From positions 186,001-250,000 of the forward strand of contig JAVYIG010002376.1 of the NCBI GenBank assembly GCA_035222895.1: a stretch of 64,000 nt of DNA, given 5' to 3'. Of the stretch, positions 1-15,400 are shown in pieces. The notes under the pieces were generated by a model. That model was given only the letters and a program-made list of their open reading frames with translations. It was not told where the DNA came from and made no database searches. The position numbers and the translations under genes are program-made. The stretch is from Strongylocentrotus droebachiensis (taxonomy: Eukaryota > Echinodermata > Echinoidea > Camarodonta > Strongylocentrotidae). Positions within the stretch are counted from its first letter, which is position 1. Every line of letters starts with the position of its first letter.

Positions 1-13
1 AGTAGATATACTA

Positions 14-172
14 CAGTCAAACCTGCTTTAGTGACCACCTGTCTACAACAAGCACATTTGTTGTTTCCCTTGAAAATGGTTTTTCTTTGAAACATGTACT
101 AAAGGAACCTGTCCTCAAAGACCACTTTTAGTGTTTCCCTTGGGGGGTTGCTATAGACAGGTTTGACGACTG
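14..172. mobile_element. Mariner-like MITE (CAGTC...AACCTG family), copy 1
   Basis: Inverted ends CAGTCAAACCTG and, reversed, CAGTCGTCAAACCTG, flanked by TA on both sides (12-13 and 173-174). No ORF. It sits in the RGS22 intron after exon 21. TA duplication and CAGT ends fit Tc1/mariner-derived MITEs. Confidence 0.8.
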
Positions 173-265
173 TATAAGTACTGCACCACCCCTTGCACAA
201 GTGGTAACACACACACACATTTTGATCACCAATAGCAGTGAAAGAGTTCATCAGTCTTGACTTAC

Positions 266-461
266 ATGGCAGTCTGTCTTGCTGGTAGGAGGGCTGCTGG
301 TAGCGCTTATTGAACGATGCAAAGTAAGGCAGCATCTCCTTAAACAAGGCGTACTGGGCGTCGTCAAAGAAGTTGGGGTTGTGAGGATCTTTACCGGTAT
401 CCTTCAAGAAGATGTCTGCTTTCTTCATCACTTTGCTGGCCATCTCGGTGGATATGTCAAT
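266..461 (-). CDS. RGS22: RGS22 exon 21 (RGS module 4, end)
   Basis: Residues 1169-1234. DISTEMASKVMKKADIFLKD and YALFKEMLPYFASFNKRYQQ close the fourth RGS bundle. Acceptor AAATCTAG|ATT, donor CCAT|GTAAGT, ends in phase 1, so at least one further exon lies beyond base 1. Confidence 0.92.
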
Positions 462-3400
462 CTAGATTTTGTGCAACGAGAAATCAATGGTGAGAAGTCA
501 CTTCTGTAGTCAAAGCCCTATTACTTATAAAACAAAGCGAAGGCAGATAAAGAAAATCTGATATGCAAATTAACAGTTCTTCTTCAAACTACGATTGCTA
601 TTTGTTGATATAGCATCTGCATACAAGTAGACAATTTAAAAAGAATTTTAAATCTATAACATCCTATCATTGCCCCCCCCCCTTAATAAAGGGGGGGGGG
701 GGGGGGCTACTTACTACACAGCTGTAATGATGTGGTTTTTGTGGTTTTGTTATACTTATTCTCAAAATTATATTGCAAGCGTCAATTTGAAAAATAATCA
801 ACAAGTTCCTCTAACCAAAAAGCATTGAAGTAATTTATCTGAGTAACAAGAGCACACAAAAAACAAGCCCAACCACAAAATGTGGAATGTTGCAAAAGAG
901 TTAAAGTAAAAAAGCAAAACTTACCAGAATTCCAGAGTTGGACAGAGGAGAATCAACGAAACAATCCAAAATAACTTCCACCTTTCTCTTCAGTAGAGCC
1001 ATGTCCATGCGGGAATGGCAAGCTTCCTGTATGAAAAGAGCAAAGGAAAGAGAATAGAATCTAAATAAACGTTTCTGATTTAAAGGAATTAAATATCTTT
1101 GTCTCAGATACCAAACAAACTTCTGGATTTAGCTCATGCTCCAACCTTTGTTTACAAGCCAATTGCCCGTCTGATTATCAAGATATATATGATTGGAATT
1201 TGAAATTTCGATTTCGACCTCCCTGCACTGATGAGTGGTTATCTCATCAAATCAGCTCTCAATTAACATTAAAAAAAGGGGACCCTGGGGGACCAATGGT
1301 CACCACTTAAGCATTGTTTGCTATATAGAGGGCGCTAGTAGCCACAAGTATAGTGCAGTGGGGATTTAAGGAACAGTACAAATGCTGCTGAGGTTGTCCT
1401 GGGTAAACAGGACACTTGTATCATCATTATTCAAGACAGAGGAAATTCCTTCGATCTTCACCTTGAATCTCTGTGCCTCCAGATAAAAGACAAGATCTTT
1501 GTCCAGGAACTCTGCTCCTCCGTCCTTGCCGTTGTAGTCCATGAGGTAGCGATGAAAGTACATGAGCTTGTGGGACGGGATCCCTCTGGCTGACTTGATC
1601 AGGAGGGTCTGGAACTCGTTCTTGTCCTGGGCTGTGGGCATCTGTTGACCGGATTGCTGCCGGGGGGTCAAAGGTGAAGAGAATATGTCATCGTCATGGA
1701 AACAGTGACATGATTTAATTTTTTATATTTTCTTACAATGTATATGTTATGTGTATACTTGTTAAGGGGTCATTTTCAATAAGCCAATTAGTGCTTTTTA
1801 TGATACCGCCACTATTATTCATATGGATATGTAATTGATTTGTAAATTGTTTTTATAAAGTGGAAATAAATTGAATTGAAATTGTAATGATGATAAAAAA
1901 AAAAAGTTGCAAGCATTTGCAAATAAATCTAATGTTGGTTTTATATCATTAATAAATAATGCATCGGATAAAAGAAAAATTAGCCTGATCTTAACCACAC
2001 ATTAGTACATATACTGTATTTAGGATTAGGATTAGGATTAGAGTTAGAGTTAGGCCCTAGGATTAGGGTTAAGGTTAATTCTGTGGTGGGGTATAATATC
2101 ATTCAGGGTTTTCTTGTACTACAGTATACCAGTAAAAGCAATGTGCTTGAGGCTTTGGTAATGTCCACACTGCATTTGAAAAAGTGATACACTTTCATGT
2201 CGGTTGATATCTTATTAGTACTCGGCAACGACCATGTTTATGGACAAAGAAAAACAGAGAGAAGCCAGTATGGTCTTTAAAGAAGTCATGTCGGCTAGTC
2301 CAGCATTGTGTGTTTTGACCATTTTTCTCTGTGTGAGAGGTAAAACAACTACCAAATTTCAACGTTTTCAATTCATTTATTCATTTATCATCACATAAAA
2401 TAGCATCAGCAAGGGTTAAAGACTTAATTGACACCTTTCACAATTCAAAGATGATGAAGATTCATTTCATTTGGTGACTTGAGGGATTTCTATCATATTG
2501 TACTTAAATCTCAGCATTGTAAATCAAATATAAAAACAAATATCACAAACACCAATTTTGAAAATACTTCAAGTGCATATAAGTTGCCAATTTCAAATCT
2601 TTTGCTGCACTTCCACACTTTTGTTGCAATGAAACTGGATATTGTGAAGTTGTATGTGCTCTTTAGTGCATGTGTGTGATCTTTAGAATTTATCATAATA
2701 TAACACATCAAACCATAAATAGATCAACTCATCTTTTATCAATATGTACAGAGGATAGATATGAAAAGCAAAAACTAATTCACAGATGGAGAGTTTAAAA
2801 AGCTTTTTAGACAACATATACCATATGAAACAGAGAGAGAGTTTTTTTTTTTTTACCAAGGCAGAAATTCTTTAAAAACCAGCATCTTACAAATTCCAAA
2901 AAACAGGCAGACCACATAATTGTTTCATAATAATAATAATAATAATAATAAACAGTTCTTATATGGTGCATTAGACCTTTGAAAAAAGTATCAGCGCAAT
3001 TAAAAAAAGAAGGAAATGAAACAAACAGAAATGCTGCAGGGAAATTTCTTTGACTATTAAAGCAAACAAATATCAATTAATCAATTAAATAAATATGTTT
3101 TAAGAGCAGTTTTTAATTGTTAAACTGTCTTAAATTGCCTTACATTATGAGGTATACTATTTCATAGCTCAGGGGGCAATGCTCAAAACCCTGTTCACCA
3201 TAAGACTTTTTTTTCTTCCACAGGTACACCCAATAGATCTTCCTGCAGTGACCTCAGATTTCTTACTTGTTTATATTTCATGAGCAACTCTGATAGATAA
3301 GATGGAGCCATGTCATGAAAATATTGGATGATTCATACAGTATTGAAGGGTTCTTTAACATATGAGTTTACATCAAACAGAATTTGTCCTATTAGATAAA

Positions 3401-6400
3401 AACAAATTTACATACTTGAATATATAAAATTGGCTTGTCTGCATGAGAGTTTTATGGCTTTGAATAACATGAAGCATATTTAAAAGTTCTTTAAATATAC
3501 AATGACACTAACAGTGCCTTCATTAAAACATTTTACGTATCAGAATTACAAGTAAAGTTGGTAGTTGTTCTCTTTCTTTCTCCCTATTGCTCATGCATTC
3601 AGGGCTGGTGATCTGATAACTTATATGATATCTTTTATGTAAGCGAAGGCATGTTATTTTTCATATCATATCTAAATAAATAGGACAAATCATTGGTTAA
3701 TATCTGCATAAAGCTGGTTATGTGGGAGCATATGAGAGAAGACTGAGCAAGCACCAATGCGTGTTTATTCTGCATAAATATAAAATTGTTAAATGGCAAC
3801 AAACATACTTTCCACTGAAAAGATTTTTTTTATAAATATGGCTCCTGACTTTTACATTTGTGCTGCTGATAACGCAAGTCATACACCCTTGCAAATACAA
3901 CACATTCCAAAACAAAACAGTAAAGAGAGAAAGAAAGAGAGAGTTAGAGAAAGGGAATGAGAGAAAGGGAAAGAGAGAGAGAGAATAACAACATGATACA
4001 AAGATCATATATCTTAGCCTTACAAACAGAGATAACAGTACCAGCAAAAACAAGAAGACAAATTAAAGCAGGAGATTAGAATACAAACAAGAATGATAAA
4101 TATTTACATCGTTTACATTATACAGTTGTTATTTGCAGTTCAGCGGAACGGACATCCAACATTTGGTGAAGCGACACATTTTGACCAAAAAAAGGGAATA
4201 TTTGTAAATGTTAGGGTTATTTAAACAAGAAAAACACAGTTATTCAAATATTAGATCAAATCGACATGCCATACATCAATAAATACTACACATTATACTA
4301 AAAACAAGAAAACACACATGAATTCAATTAGTGAATTAAATCAAATACATCAAATAAACATTTATACATATGTTATCAAAAACAAGAAAACACACAGTAA
4401 TGCAATTATTGAATTAAAAGTTTAAGACATCAAATAACCAAAGTTAATTAGTTCTAAGGTTACTTACTTTATGCTGTTATCACAATGAAATACAGTGAGG
4501 ATGTAGTTAATAGGAAGGAATGATGAGTTAGAGTTTGATGATATGAAATGACATGACAATGATGAGATTGAATTAATAACTCACATAATTAACATTTTTC
4601 TCAAAGAAAGATGAAGCTACACTAACAATTAAAAGTACAGATGTGATGAATTAGAAGCTGACGAAAGTGTATGATAATGATGAAATTAGGTTTCAGATTT
4701 AAGTTGTCCAAATTTAGGAAAATACACAATGACACACATTTCTTTCTCAGGAATTATTTTACAAAAAATGAAAGAATTTACATGAGCACAAATGGGATGG
4801 AATAGAAACACTGAGAAAAATATGTACCCAAACTACCAATGATGAATCTACATGTAAGTTGAACTGATATAATCTGAATATTTAAATTTTGTGTCTTTGT
4901 GACTGGTCTCGATTTCTTATAGACAATAATCAATAATAGATATTACAAGAACTACTGGAGCACAATTGAAACATATACATCAGGATTAACATAAAAAAGT
5001 TATACCTGCAGAAGAATTCAATTAATGTTGCATGGCCATTAAAGGAGTCACACCAAGAAGCAAAAGTGTATTGAATTGATGCAAAATTCATATCATTGCG
5101 AAGGGGGAGCCTTACTGATCAAATACAACAAATTTCCTCTTCAAAATATGTTTGGGGCCCGCAGAAATCAACTTTAAAAAATGTTAGTTTTGAGATCCAG
5201 ATTTACTGCCTTCAGCAGTCCTTCGTATGACGTCACTATTGTGACGTCACACCCTGGACATGGCTGTCTAGCTGCAAACTAATACACGCGCGACTCCGGT
5301 ATGCGGCCGGTACCGAGCTGTTTGTCTAGGGTGTGACGTCACTAGTCAGAGCTTGCTACGCTCGTGTTTAGCTTACGTTCGGGGGCGCTTGGGGTCTAAG
5401 AAGGGTCTTGAAAAATTGCATTTTACGCCTTTTCATGATATATCTATATGATTTCTCAGCAAATTATTCGTGTTTTTCAAGAGAAAATCTTTCCATCCAT
5501 ATGTAATTTGTTCTAATTATCAGTTGTTAGTAAATTTTCTTTGTGTAGCTCCTTTAAATGAATGTTTTTGACAATTTCAATACTTGGGCAGTTAGGTGGG
5601 GAGACAAGATAATATGCCTTCCTTATACTGTAAACATCACAGAAGTGATTAAACAAAGTATACAAGTATCATATCAACTTGCACAACAATAACAAGCAAA
5701 AAACATGGTTATTTGATGATTGTTTCATTTCAAATTTTGTCATTTTTGTTAGCTTGTGCAGACAGATTGAATATAATCAAATAAAAGAAGAGGAAAGAAA
5801 AGGCAGAGTGCATGTTTATCCAATGATTTTTTTTTTTTTTTGGGGGGGGGGGGGGTCATTTTGTTAGCTACTACAGTTTAAACTCTACAGACAGATTAAA
5901 TTTAATCATATTACATAAAAAAGAAGCAATATTTTCATTTTTGTTATGATTATTCAATTCTGATGTTGTCATTTTGTTAGTTCATCCAGACTTTATATAA
6001 ACATAATCAAATAAGAAAATGAAATAACAACAACAAAAAGTGCATGTTTTTTTTTTATGGTTACTTATTATTTGTCATTTCATTAATGTTTGCATACACA
6101 CCAAAATGTTATAAAATTACAATTAAAAAACAACAAAAAGACTTTTTTTTGTATTGAATTATATTGTTTTTGTTAGTTGGTGCAGATCAAGAGCAGACAG
6201 ACAGGCAGCCACAGCAGCTAGAAAAGTCTTTCTTACCGGTCCCTTTCCTCTGCGTCTTCTCTTATAAGCTAGAACCATACTCTGAGTACTCTCTGTTCTG
6301 CTCGTAGCCGTCCCGCCCTCAGTTCGCTCACCTCCTGGCTCCTCTCCAGAATCCATGTAACTCTAAAATTTCATTTTTGTTCATTATTTCATTTTTTCAT

Positions 6401-9400
6401 ATGAATTGTGGAAGGTATTATGCCCTCAGGGGTTTGTCAATAAAACAGGTTTTGATATAAACTGTTCACAACCTGGATAAATTGAGAACAATTTATTCAG
6501 AAAGTGTTGACATATTGTCATAAAGAAAACAATGAAACAGACATTGTTCATGATTTGTTCAGAAAGCGTTCACATATTGTCATATAGAGAACAATGAAAC
6601 AGATATACATGAATTGTTCACAGCTGAAGTGTATATAATATGTAACCTAAAATACAGTTTATTTCTTCACACTGAATCAATAATGTAAGGAAGAATGTTT
6701 AAATGTGTATGACTGGATACATGTACATGAGCAACAGTGTCATGATACTTCAAATTAAAATCATACAAATTGAGGAGAGCGCCACTTCATGTCTTTGATT
6801 AATGAAACTATAACATTTATATCTTGCACATACCTATGTGTAATGTAATTATTTAGGTAATCACAAAAAGGACACCATTAATCTCACTCAAGTTTCACAT
6901 CAAATTAATCAAATTTGATCTCCTACTCTATTCTTTGAAATTATACATGTGTATGTCTAAACAAAAGTGATTTACCTAGTTTCGAATGAAGGCTTCAATT
7001 TATACAAAGATGCATACAAATATCTACAGTGTAATCTACAGTGTAATCTACAGCGAAAATGAATTAGGAGGATGTCACAGTAAACTACAATACTTTCGGT
7101 TGATACTCAGTTGCAATGACAAATTAATAAACATGCATGAAGCCTAAATTACTTCATCTACATCCACACTTGAATCTATAGGCTATTTTTCGTAATATCT
7201 CAATAATCAGAATGCGAATTGCACAAGTAGTTGTTGCTAGGTAGGACAAACAAAATGGCTTGCCCTACCTAACAACATCTAATATATGCAATGTGCTTAC
7301 TTACTATTGAAATACAATTATTTGTAACGGGTGAATGAAATCATTTGTATCAAGGCACAAGATCGATGTATGCATTAGTTTTGGTTACATTATGAAAATA
7401 GCCTATTTGTCTCATATGATGATCAAGAATTCATTTCTTAATGGGGTCACTTTAGAAGCTTATACTATCAATGAAAAAAGAAGATATGGAGAAGGTTGAC
7501 TTACTGCCCAGAAGTTCTGAAAAGCCTCTTCTATCTGTGGCAGAACGGATTTGGTAGCCATATCCATGGTCTTGGTAGAGAGACGATCCCCCTCGTTGTT
7601 CTGCCTGGATGCTACATCTTTACTCATAGGGATGGACCTTCAAGTGTAAAGGGTATACAAGGGAGAGATATGTAGAAGGGAGGGACGAGGGAGAAAGAAG
7701 GGAGGGACGAGGGAGAAAGAAGGAGAGATGAAGGGAGAAAGCAAGAGAAATAACGTTTTCAAAGAGAAAGAGAGGAGAGAGAGAGAGAGAGAGAGAGAGG
7801 GAGATAGGTGTTGAGGGAAGGAGGGGTGAGGTAGAAACAGCAACAACAAAAGAGAGAGAAGGTGGGAGGGAGAGAGAGAAAGAGAGAGAAAGATAGAGAG
7901 AGGGGAGAGGGATAGAAGACATAAAAAGAGATCAAAACAAAGGGACAAAGAAATTCCATAGAATTACAGAAATATAAATCAAAACTAGACATGATGTCAA
8001 AACTCAAAAGAGGGGGATGTTTATAAGAGGGAAGAGAACATATTGAATGTTGAAGAGAAATAAAAAGTGAAATGAATATAAGAACATGAAGAGATATAAG
8101 TGCTAATTCAAAGGTTCATAATTTCAAAGCACTTCCTTATTTTGGTATAAAAGTATCAACCTTCAGTACAAATACCTATTAAGTTGAATATGAAGTATTT
8201 ATCCTGAATTCGAAAGTATGTATTTGTTTTTAATTATGCTGCAATGGAAATTCAACATTTCTAACATCAATATCCTATAAATCAAGATTTCAAAATACAT
8301 GTAAACGAACAAATATATATTCAATTCATATTTGTTCTTAAATCTCCTAAATGTGGATTACAAGACATTGTTTTCAGGCTATTGATACCCTGTCATCAGG
8401 ATTAGATCTACAATTGCATTCATGTCCACACACCAAAATATCAATCTTGTCAATGTCAAGTCATCAGATGCTATTTTCAAAAAGTGAACATACAAATTGA
8501 TAAGGAGAAGCCAAGCAAAGAAAAGATAGTAACCACTACCCATCAAACCTCACAGTACGTTACCCTCTCATACACATAAATTGTAAAAAGAAAACAAAGT
8601 GAAAGAGAGAGAAAACCCAAACTCAAAGTACATTAGCACTCTCACACACATAAATTGTAAAAAGAAAACAAAAGTGAAAGATAGAGAAACCCAAGCCTTA
8701 AAGTTCATTTACCCTCTCACACACATAAATTGTAAAAAGAAAAATAGTGAAAGAGAGAGAAGGAAGAGAACCAAATCTCAAAGTACATTAGCCCTCTCAC
8801 ACATATAAATTGTTTTCTTTTAAGTGAAAGAGAGAGAGAGAGAGAGAGAGAGAGAAAACCAAACCTCAATGTACGGTAAACCCTCTCACACACTTAAATT
8901 GTAACAAGAAAAAAAAATGAAAGAGAGAGCAAAAAACCCACCTTATAAAGAGAAAGGAGAAAAGAAGAAATGACAGATCACAAGGGTTCAGTTCAATTCC
9001 AACGCCATTGAAAATAACCTAGCACACAAATCACAGTGTGCACAAGCAATCAAAGACTAAAAATACATCCTTTCACCCACCAAATAATCCCCTCATTGAT
9101 CATTTACCCATAATATGCTCAAGTTATAAATGCACCGACTTCCCTTTCGACCTGCAAAGGTTTGTCGTTTTGTGAGGTGCCTTGGCTTTCCAATGAACAC
9201 TTTAACATCTCACCTACATTTTTCTACCTTTAAGTTGCCTTTCACCCACATCCTACCCACCTACATGACCCCCGACCTACATCTGGCTGCACAATCCAAA
9301 GAGATGTATGAATAAAGGTTGCGTTGCCAACATGAATGCCCTTTGTCAAGACATTTTATACTATTCAACACAACTTATCACGTAATTTATCAACCACTGC

Positions 9401-12400
9401 GATACAAATTGCATAAAAATTATGCTGAAGTTCATATCATTTGTATGAAAACAAAGCCCAATTTTTGCAAATTGCTCCCGCCTCCTCTCTCTTTCTCTCT
9501 CTCTCCTTTGTCCTCTCTCTATCTCTATCCCTCTCTCACTCATCGCTTTATCAAAGTTAATTTGTAATAACCCTTACTTTTTAAATGTGTACAGCAAAAG
9601 CTTGTCAATCATAATTACATTAAATATACATTTACCAAATATCAAAAACAAAATAAAAGGGAAAGAAGGTTCAAATAAAACAAGTTCATATGATAAATAG
9701 AGTAACATTGACCAAATACTAAAAGTAAATAAATCAATCAAAAAACAAGATCTATAATAAAGAATAGTGATGCCACATTTAGCATAAGAAATTAACATAT
9801 TCATGTAAACACAGATTTAAATGAAGCAACTCTAAAATATTGAAGCACATACGGTAGATCAAATACTGGTTGTATTTATGGCCTAACAAAGCAAACATCA
9901 ATCCAAGATAAACATATCGTCTAGCCTTTATTGGCATTGAGCGAACTGTCAAATCTATGGGTCGACACACTTTCATGAAATAATATTTATATTTCCCACT
10001 TCAGGTTCACTGATCTGTCAAAATGTGAATTCATATCAGTTGATAAATTGGATTAGTCCATTCTACAAATAGGGGTGCATGGATAAAATTAATAACTGTT
10101 GTCTTCAATATTCAACTTTGTTCATATTCATTGAGATTTGAAAATATTTCAGGGATACAATGAAAGCTTTATGTTTCAAAATAAATACAATTTCATGTAA
10201 ATCTCATTTCTTTCATGAATCTGAATTTCCATCCCAAATATGATACTACCCTATGCTATCTTTGACTATCACAGCTTCTTTGTCATATATAGCTGTACGT
10301 TGTTGGAGCAATAATTATAATAATAATAAATAGACCAATTTATATGGCGCAGCTACTATACAAATATACTCTACTGCGCTGTGATGAACACAATACTCCT
10401 AACAGTGCTACTTTACACACACACAATTACAAAAAATATTTGGACAACTATCCAAAAACTCTTGAAAAGAAGTGTGTCTTCAACAAAACTTTGAAGACAG
10501 CAACAGATGGGGTTGTTCTTATGTCTAGTGGTAGGTTATTCCAAAGATTTTGAGCAATAAACTTGAACAAATTGTAATGTGGTATTTCTACATGGATTTT
10601 TATCGGTTAAAATCAGAACAGCTCTGGTGTCTCCATAAATTAACACATGAAGTTTTTTTTTAACTTCTCTAAATTTTGTATAAAATGGTATGAGCTGAGC
10701 ATTATTCATCCACCTTTCCAAAAATGTCCTAACAGCTATTACTTAACTTTTTGAGGAAAAACAAACAAACAAACCAGATTGAAAAATCAGTCCAAACGGT
10801 GAAGGGAATAAGTAATGCTATACAGGCGACATGATGGCATGGAATTCCATTGAAAGTACTTGTTTTTAAATAGTTATGATGATATGTATGGTTTTTAAGG
10901 TTATCAGAATATTACTGATATTACCCAGAGCTCTTATTTTTACATACAGGTAGATTCTTTAAACACCAATGATTTAATACTCTCTGTGTCAAGGAATGAT
11001 ATCCTATTATCACTGTACACATATTACTATTAAAATATTTCTAACCAACTTCCACCAATGTGCAACCCAAACTGAACGAAAAGTGATTAAAACTTATACC
11101 ACATAGAGCACAATACCTTCCTTTCGTCCGTGTATGGTGACTGCTAAATGAATAATGTAGTAATAATGATAATATGCTTGCACCAAGTCATTTATACAAC
11201 TTTAATAATGGTTGTATATGACAAATTATTAATAGTCCTTCTGCCAATAAGATACTCTAAAACAAATATTAAATTTTATATAAATATACATATTTCCATA
11301 CATGTAATTCAATTATGTGCATATTATCAATTTCATCAAATAAACATTTTAAAAAAAAGGTAAATATAAGGAAGACAGAAATACATTTGGGTGTATGTTT
11401 AATAGCCTATTTTCATAATACAAAGTATTATTTTTTTAACCGCTTTTGAGATACAGAGAAATTGTTTTAAGCAAAGCTGAAATCCGACCTGGCTAACTTT
11501 TTTTTTAAAGTAAAATTTATTGTTCTGTAATCAAATAATTGAATACTAATGGTATTGATATCTCTCTGTACAATAACAAATATAATGGAAACAAAAAGAC
11601 CCAGAGAATAACATTATGCGGATGTCAAATTTGACATCAATTCTAAATTGCCAGTAATTTCAATTGGGATATATTCATGACTTTTACGTAAAAAATCTAA
11701 TCGCGACTGAAGTTTTTCTTTTAAACCCACCCCAAACCAAATCAATTGGCAAGGCCTTTCCATTTCAACTGAGTGTTCTACCTTGAAATTTTCTAGTAGA
11801 CATTTTTTTTCCTTCTAATTTAAGCATGAATTCAGTATCAAAGTAAAATTCTGGGTTAATAAATGCCCGATCTAAATCACATCTGGCTACACTGCTTTTG
11901 ATACACAACAAGCATATTTTAAATAAATCGTCTACCAAAAGCACTTACCTTTTGGAGTTTGGATCAAAGAAGTTACTGTAGATCTGCTTGGAGATCGAAG
12001 TGCGTTTATCTGCATGGTTTTCAGGGATTCGCCAGCATATATCAACATCAGAGTACATCTGCACCATGTTATTCACATCCTTACTCTCAAAGTCTTGAAC
12101 GTAGGTCTTGAACAGATTCATAACACTGGAAAGAAAAAGGAAATAAATGTCACTGATCACAGTGATAATGCAGCTCACTGCTCTCACTTAAGTTGTGGCA
12201 GCAAATGATTCAGCCATCATTTTGTCGAAGACATAGAGAGAAGACTAGGGCTGCAGTTCGGTTTTAGGTCAGGCTTAGTATTAGGGTAAGGTAAAGTGTT
12301 GGGTCCAGGGTTGAAGCTAGGAATTCGGTGAGTGTTCAGAAAATATAATGGAAAACCTCTCTCTTAAAGCCCCACTGTCCTACTTGTAGCTACTTGCTCC

Positions 12401-15400
12401 CTCTATATAGAAAACTTCCTGAATCGGTGCCTGTTGGTCCCCCATGATCCTCTATTTCTTATGTTATTTGAGAGCTGAGTTGATGAGACAGCCACCTGTC
12501 AGTGACCTCGCTGTGTGGTCTAATCCCTCCTAGCCACAGTAGTGTTGATAAGCTTTAATTTATATTTGTTTATTTCAATTTTATTGTTAAAATCACTTTT
12601 TTTTTAATAACACATGTTTATATACTATTCTAAATATTTCAGAGCCATAAATATATCACCTCTTATTCTTAAACATTTTCTTGAAAGTGGCCTCCTTCTC
12701 ATCCTCTGGCTTTTTGTTGTCTCCTTTCCCTTCTCCTGGTTTCCCTTGATCCTTCTCATCTTTCCCTTCAAACTTGACCCCTTGCTTGTTGGCCTTGGCG
12801 CCCTTCTTGGCCTCCTGCTGCCTGGCCTTGGCCTGCCTGACCAGCTTCCTCTGCATGGCGATCTGCTTCTTTTTCTTGGCCTCCCTCTGTTTTTTGAGGG
12901 CTTCTTTGTCGGCCTGGTTGGTGCCGTCGTCCTTGCCGGCCTTGCCACCTTTCTTGTTCTTTTTCATGGCGGCCGCGGCTGCTGCTGCCTCCTCAGGGTC
13001 GCTGTAAAAAGATGAGAATTGTAATTGAGTTGTTGATAGCTATAACGTAGGTAGAAATGATGATGATGATTCGTGATGATGATGATGATGATGATGATAA
13101 TGATGATGATAATAATGATGATGAATTGTGATGTTAGTGATGATAATGATGGTGATGATGTTGATGATGATGATAATGATGATGAATTGTGATGATGTTG
13201 ATGATGATGGTGGTGATGATGATGATGATGATGATGATAATGATGATATTGATGATGATAATGATGATGATGATGATGGTGATAACGATGACTGATGATG
13301 AATGATAATGATGACGATGATTTGTGATGATGATGATGATGGTGATGGTGACGATGATGATAATGATGATGGTGATGATGATGATGATGATGATGATAAT
13401 GATGATGATTAATTGTGATGATGATGGATGATGATGGTGATTTGTGACAATGATGATGAATATGAGGATGATGAATGACAGTGATCATGATAATGATAAG
13501 AATAAGTGATAAAGATTATGACAACATATCATAAACCTTAAGCCAATGCATCCATTTTCAACTACATGTACCTAATCCTTCAGATAGGACGTACAACCAT
13601 ACGTTCCATGTTGCTTACCTTCATACTAATCTCCTATTCTCTGTAGTACTTAAAGAAACAGGTTAATTAATCAATCAATCTTTCAAGCCCTAAACGATAT
13701 TCAAACGTAGAGTTTATTTTGATTCAAAATTCTGAAATCATAAAAAGCATGTAATTTTGAGGTCCAACTATTTCTTTTACACTACCGATGAAAATGCTAA
13801 ATGCATGTGTCAGTGCTTTGTGAGAAGCTCATATAAACGGATTCCATTTATGTTGCGGATTCCATTTATGTTGCAAATTGTAACATTTTTATACACATAA
13901 AACAGAACTGCCTTCTTCGGATAAAACAAAACACAATATAAATGACCTACATCTAATGCACACAGACATTGGTGCTTTCTCATTCAAACTATGCTAACTA
14001 GTGTTAATTACATTTATTATGTTAATTGTGGTAAAGTGACATAGTGCAATGCACATTGGGTATTCTAAATTTCTATACTAAGTTAAAGATGAATATAAAA
14101 AGTTTTTAAATTTAGTAGCATAATAAAGAGTGTTATTTAATATTTAATAAGTTTATGTAATTGGAAAAAAAAAATCTAACTAATGCGTGCTCCGCGTATG
14201 CCTTTTTCTTTTCGCAATCAAATTAGACTGATGTTAAAGGTAATACAAAGTTTTGGGAAATTTAGAAAATTGGGTGGATAGTAAATCTTTACAATTTTTA
14301 TATATTTGGATGCCCCTGTGGATGTATTATAAACACTAAAAAAATTGGCCCCTAAAACACTTCTGTTTTCGAGAAAAATTGAATGTAAAAATTTACCGGT
14401 GCTCCCGGTAAATTTTGATAAATTTCAAATAGCGCCTATTGCCGTACAATGGTAGCTGCGACCATGGAAATCTCAGAATATGTAGTTTGGATATATAATT
14501 TTCAAACGGGAATAGCTAATCGGTCGATTTTAGTCAAGAAACATTGTTTCATATCTAAATTAATATCTTGACCTTGAGAGGGAGCTATACAACAAAAAGA
14601 GTTTATTATTTATAATTTCATAACTTGAGACTCGATTTCGACCGCGACAACGATCAATGTATATTGTAGGAACGCATATGCTTCCAATATGTTAATTTGA
14701 ACCAAATTCATGACCCCATACCAAAACTTTGTAATACCTTTAATGGGGAAATGTGATACAAATAAAAATCCCAAATACTATATATCTCAGCCTTTCTCCC
14801 TCGCTCTCAAACTTTGATTTTGTTAAAGTTATCAGCGAATCCCATATGCATGTTGTACATGCTATATCTTAAACCTTATATATTATTCATGAATTTTGAA
14901 TAGTGAAAAATCAACCTAAAGCAATTTCAACAGCCTTGTGGGTCACATACTGAAATGTGTGAACCTGACGATGAGTTATTACATAACTGGAACATAATTT
15001 CTATGGGATGCGCGATAAGGCACTGAAATTGATTTCCCCAAATAGTTGCGATCGTGTCTCATATGCTTTCAGTTGTTGCTCTTTAGGTGTTCTACCCCTC
15101 AAGAGAGAAATAAATGTCCGAACTGATGAGCAATGGTAAACATATTTTTTATAAATTACGAAAACATTGGAAAAAATTTAAAGGATTTATGTGCAAGAAA
15201 TTAGAAAAATGGCAAAACATTTGTATCGGGTTGTATTGATTCTCATCAAGAAAAATGTTTACATTAAAATTCCTTTTTTCAAAATAGTATAAGAAATCCA
15301 TCAAAAAGAAATGTTTGGACATGTAACTAGTGTAGATTCACCCTTGCCTTGTAGAAATACTTTCTCATTCATTCAACAAAAATGGTGTCACTAATTAGGA

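Noticed and set aside
8540-8945. Possible CRISPR-like spaced repeat
   Set aside because: Repeats and intervening sequence are all similar and units vary in length; this is a minisatellite in a eukaryotic intron.
12614-13015. 133-codon plus-strand ORF
   Set aside because: Antisense of RGS22 exon 15; hydrophobic composition is the expected mirror of Lys/Glu codons.
12964-13488. 174-codon His-rich ORF on the minus strand
   Set aside because: It is a reading of the (GAT)n microsatellite running into exon 15; the true exon starts at 13001 in another frame.
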